From the NCBI GenBank assembly GCA_900074885.1, contig FJUW01000063.1, positions 1 through 64,000 on the forward strand: DNA of 64,000 bases. The letters run 5' to 3'. Positions 60,301 through 64,000 of this stretch are shown here, in pieces. Both the position numbers and the translations under genes were made by a program. The stretch is from Rhynchosporium graminicola. Its lineage: Eukaryota; Ascomycota; Leotiomycetes; Helotiales; Ploettnerulaceae. A model generated the notes under the pieces. The model saw nothing but the letters and a program-made list of their open reading frames with translations, was not told the DNA's origin and made no database searches. How positions within the stretch are numbered: position 1 is the stretch's first letter; every line of letters starts with the position of its first letter.

Positions 60301-61810
60301 CTAGACCGCTTAGACCTTAGGATTAACACGGAACTAGCTAAGTATTATATCGATCAAATCAGTTATATATGCCTAATATCGCTAAGGACTAATATACTAC
60401 CGGAACTCGCATGTAATTCCTTTGATTTAATCGAGAAACTATACTAATTTAACTAAGAATCGTTCTCTAATAAACAGAATATATTAGGAGATAGCTATAC
60501 TATTAACAATAGTTTACTACTTTATAATAGTCGTCTATACGTATAACGCTATACCTTACTATATACCTGTTTAATTAGTGAAGTCTATAATTAAGTTTCT
60601 TCTGCTTATCTAAATACTCGTAAGACTACTGAAATAATTTCTACTTATTACTATTAGAAAGGACTTATATCGGATATAAAACGGTATACTTATAATTACC
60701 GCCCTTATTAGTACTCTTATCCGAAGCAAACGAAATAGTAAGGATTCCTATACTTATTACTAGTACTTAGCTACCTTATATAGTACCTAGCTATAGATTT
60801 TAAGGACTTCCTGCCTAATAACTAAGGATTTAATAGGATATTAGTATTTATTAACCGCCTAGGGAAGGACTCCGTATTAATACTATACTACTATAATATT
60901 AATACCCGCGGGATAGCGACGTTATTTATCTAATAGATATATTGTTTCGGATATACTCTTAAGTTAATTATATCCGACTAAGGAGCTTAGTTAGTCTTAT
61001 CCTTCTAGTAAGAGTTTTGCCGTATAATTAGAGTTAAGGTTAAGCTCTCTATCTCTTTCTACTAGTAAACTGATAGATAAATAGAGATTATAAATTAGTA
61101 TATTAACTAACGCCTTAGACTTTTCGTTAATTATTACTAAAGTAACTAAGGCGAACTACTACTAATAATAGACCGCGCCTAAGTAATCTTACCTTATAAC
61201 TCTATCGGTATAGCGCTATATACCTTTAAATACGATATACTACTACAGAATAGCTAGGACTGGAAGTAACTTACCGGATCGATACCGTAAGAGAAGCTTA
61301 ACTATACTAATACTAAATCCTTAGCTGAACATGCTAAATCTGCTATCGAGGTTATAAAAGCTAATATGCTAGCTACTTAGTATAAGATAAGCGCTATAAC
61401 TGACCCGAAACGGCATAGTATCAACTAGGAAGTTAGAGATAAGGTATTTCTCTTTATAAGGAACCTTAAGAATTACTAGCTAAGTAAGAAGCTATCTAGT
61501 CTCTAGGTAGGACTATACTAGGTCCTAGCTAAGATCGGATATTCCTATAAGCTAGATTTACCCCCGGGATCTTTTATTTACGATATATTCGCTCCCGAAT
61601 TACTCTTTAAGGACCCGGACGACCTATTACTAAGCTAGGAGTTACTAAACCTACCCCCGGAGGTTATTACTACTTAAGAAGAGTAGGAGTTATAAGATAT
61701 ACTCGCTACACGGCTCCTAAGAGGTAATCTGAAGTATCAAGTTAGTTAGCTAGGCTACGACCCGGACCTAACTTAGTATAACGCTTCTGATCTAATAAGT
61801 ACTCTATATA
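57300..61810 (+). pseudogene. Gypsy 2 gag-pol remnants with chromodomain
   Basis: Same domain order as in Gypsy 1, offset by about 9.5 kb. RT segment LFVKKANRGLRFYIN lies near 59110-59155; the catalytic site is YLDN (59438-59449); integrase is about 60640-61240; the linker YKLDLPPGS is at about 61550 and the chromodomain follows with LGYDPDLT...YNASDL near 61750-61795. It is less altered at several Gly, Pro and Asp codons than Gypsy 1, so it is useful for judging which changes are RIP. Confidence 0.85.
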
Positions 61811-61949
61811 AGCTCAGAGACTTCTATACTACTAGCTTAAGTAAACCTGGACCTCTACGTAAACTAGATTAGTAGATTAAGGCCTAGGAAGACAGAATAA
61901 ACGATTATAGTTACTTAGAGGATAATAAGCTATTATAGTTACTAGTATC

Positions 61950-62990
61950 AGAATTTATTACTAAGGATAACCCCCCGATTATACTCCGTAATAACGCCGT
62001 ATCTAAAACTCTACTTCTTTAATTACTTCTACTTTACTAGCTTTCTCCTCTAAGTTCTCCGGAGCTTCTAGTAAATCTAGAATATCTAGAACTAGAACTA
62101 CTATATCTAACTCCTTACTTAAATCTGCTAATATAGCCCTAATAGTAGACCAAGTATAATAGCTAATCCTACGGGCTTTCTTCTTTAAAGAGAGTCCGAA
62201 AGTATCTAGATCTAACGCTATCTCTAAACTAGAAGGCAAATTCCTCTTTCCCTTAGTATTAGATATCGTAGCCTTAAATATAGCTTTCTTCGTAAATTCC
62301 CGTATAATACTATTTAACTCTTTCGTCTGCTTTAATATCGTTTATACTATTAACCTAGATTTCGCCGAATCGACTATTAAAAGATCTAGATCCTATATCA
62401 CGTTAGTATTATACTAGTATCTAAGGGTTTAAGATCATAACTTACTACTTTAATAAACTCTAACTCCTTAAATACTTTCTCTATAGAACACCTTAAAGCA
62501 TAAGTCTCTACTAATTATATAGAAATAATCTCTAAAATAATAGTAAGAGAAGTAGATTTCGCGAGATAATAGATCTGATTAATAGCCTTATAAGTAGCTA
62601 TAATACCGCCCCGATTTAGCTCCGCGTCTTTAGCTTCGCTACTAGGAAGTAAACCGGATAAAATAATATAATCTATATTAATATAATTAGGTAACTATAA
62701 CGCGTTAGTATATATAACTATATTTAGGTTTAAGTAACTTATATACTTATAACTACTCTTTAACGCTAAATAATACTTATAAAGCTTAGAGTTAGGCTTA
62801 TTAAATAAGTATAGGAGTTCTAAAATAGTAGTATTATTATACTTTATCTTAAGGAAAGCGTAAATATATCGCAGGTAATATATACAATACGCCGCCGAAA
62901 GAGTACTAGCAGGAACTAGTAAAGGCACTATAGGAGTTAGCGTTATAAATCCGTGAAACCCCTATACTGCACTTAAGGACTATCCTTAAA
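61950..62990 (-). pseudogene. Antisense ORF remnant in Gypsy 2
   Basis: Minus-strand counterpart of the Gypsy 1 antisense frame. Open parts are 62928-62695 (LVPASTLSAAYCIYYLRYIY) and 62239-62003 (MPSSLEIALDLDTFGLSLKK), the latter ending in an acidic EEKASKVEVIKEVEF tail. Upstream of 62928 the frame continues (LSAV, a TAG, then GFHGFITLTPI). The two parts are in different phases, so an intron or a frameshift separates them. No function is recognised. Confidence 0.55.
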
Positions 62991-63457
62991 ACTAAGATAG
63001 GAAACTTACTTAATTAAGAGAAGAGTTAATTAGGTCGATTAATATATAAGATTACAGTAGACTACTATAGTAGTTAGTAACGATACTTACTATAGGAGCC
63101 GTATCGTAGTCTAGGGAGAGTAAACTTATAAGTTGAAGTAGTTATTATAGTTAAAAAGGAAAGGCTTTAATATTAATAAACCCCTTCCTTTATATACCTT
63201 ATACTCTACTTAAACTCGACTCCTACTGTAAACAGATAAAGTAAATACTACTTACTGCCCGATTTAGAAGCTACGACTAATATAGTACTATTACGGCGAT
63301 ATAACTAGTCAGACCCTAATAAAGAATTTACTACTACTAAAGAGTAGCTAGCGCTTATTACGCGAATATCGACGAAAACAGTTATAATAAAGACTAATTC
63401 TAGTATAAACTATAACCTTCCGAGCTTAGGGTTAAGCTCTTCTTAGGGGGGGGGTAA

Positions 63458-63725
63458 TATAACGATAGCTCACCTGAATATCATATAAGAAGAAGGATAG
63501 ATAATAGGGCCTAAGTTTATAGGTATCCCGGCAGAACTAGTATCTGACCTAGTATAGTATCGGACTAGTACCGGCGCATATATATAAGGTGCTTTACACT
63601 CTATCTCTCTTCTTCTTCCTTCCTTATCTTTTTGTTTCTTTCGTAGTAGACTATATAAGATCGCTCTTAGCCTCTCTACTCGTTTATTCTTGCTTGTATA
63701 CCGCCTTGAGTCTTGTGTCGTTACA
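63458..63725 (+). repeat. Gypsy 2 3' LTR
   Basis: 268 bp ending TTGTGTCGTTACA, the least mutated LTR end in the window; the right flank is the target duplication GATAC. Confidence 0.9.
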
Positions 63726-64000
63726 GATACCTTATACGGCCTAGGGTAGAGTATGCCTTAATACTACTCTCCTCAGGCCCTTTTATTACTACTCTCCAGA
63801 GCTCCTTACTCTGTAGTAGTAACCTGACTTGTAGTGACTAGACTCTATAATTAGAGCCCGTTAGCCTTACTACTCTCGGCTTCTCTCCTCTGTAATCACT
63901 CATACTTCCGTATAGTATAGTAATATACCTATTAGTAAAGAAGTAGTAGATAAGGTACTAAAAGTGACTTTTTATAGTTCTTAAAAGAATTTAATTTCAA
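63726..64000 (-). pseudogene. Outer Copia gag N-terminus
   Basis: Minus strand from an ATG at 63903: MSDYRGEKPRVVRLTGSNYR, a TAG, then SLQVRLLLQSKELWRVVIKG. The L-x-G-x-NY and ELW-x-VV motifs are typical of Copia-type gag (UBN2-like) N-termini. The frame runs into Gypsy 2 at 63725 and resumes at 55611. Positions 63904-64000 would be leader. Confidence 0.78.

Larger units (their letters stand above)
55612..63725 (+). mobile_element. Chromodomain Gypsy element 2, complete, TSD GATAC
   Basis: 8114 bp with 268-bp LTRs (55612-55879, 63458-63725) and the duplication GATAC at 55607-55611 and 63726-63730. Same family and layout as Gypsy 1: gag, zinc knuckle (about 57790-57840), RT with YLDN at 59438-59449, RNase H, integrase, chromodomain (about 61662-61800), antisense frame, polypurine tract (GGGGGGGG). 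It is exactly 337 bp longer than Gypsy 1, explained by the internal duplication at 56625-57300. RIP-type stops break all frames. Confidence 0.92.
37658..64000 (-). mobile_element. Outer Copia LTR retrotransposon, split by three insertions
   Basis: A Ty1/copia element read on the minus strand, from gag near the right window edge to its 3' LTR at 37658-37995; its 5' LTR lies outside. Its pieces are 63726-64000, 54209-55611, 46113-46431 and 37996-40546, and they join in order: gag, zinc knuckle, pre-integrase, integrase, RT, RNase H, which is the Copia order. Removing the three insertions and one copy of each 5-bp target duplication restores a contiguous element of about 5 kb. All pieces except the LTR are strongly RIP-mutated. 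Confidence 0.88.

Overview
The window looks like a piece of a filamentous ascomycete (Pezizomycotina) chromosome, plausibly a Leotiomycete; the class is an inference. Evidence: compact spliced genes (introns of 43-69 nt, GTAAGT/GTGAGT-type donors, CTAAC/CTGAC-like branch sites), fungal-specific gene families, and large repeat blocks almost stripped of CA and TG dinucleotides and filled with TA, the signature of repeat-induced point mutation (RIP).

Layout. (1) 1-6342: a head-to-tail array of a site-specific non-LTR retroelement: one nearly complete copy, one 5'-truncated copy and two short tail units. Each unit ends in telomere-like sequence (CCTAACCCTTAAACCC and variants). The single long frame holds a reverse transcriptase and a restriction-enzyme-like endonuclease (CxxC, RHD, RPD...D), as in CRE/R2-type and MoTeR-like telomeric elements. 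(2) 6343-7365: a host gene on the minus strand, cut exactly where the array begins and also frameshifted. (3) 7.4-19.3 kb: gene-poor DNA with one APH-like kinase-fold gene and a RIP-mutated block (13.3-15.1 kb) containing a ~179-bp tandem repeat. (4) 19.3-34.5 kb: the gene island: a membrane-anchored GH5 exo-1,3-glucanase, cysteinyl-tRNA synthetase with a probable dual start, an M18 aspartyl aminopeptidase, a C2H2/fungal-trans transcription factor and a bZIP factor of CYS-3/MetR type that contains an assembly gap. (5) 34.5-37.6 kb: intergenic DNA with small repeats. (6) 37658 to the window end: one Copia element on the minus strand, opened by three later insertions: a second Copia (TSD GTATA) and two chromodomain Gypsy elements (TSDs TTCTA and GATAC).

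The five island genes are unrelated housekeeping, cell-wall and regulatory genes, not a cluster. The strongest leads are the telomere-tailed retroelement array joined to a truncated host gene, which suggests a healed chromosome end on the left, and a long antisense frame kept between the chromodomain and the 3' LTR in both Gypsy copies. Everything here was read by eye; no alignment or database search was run.
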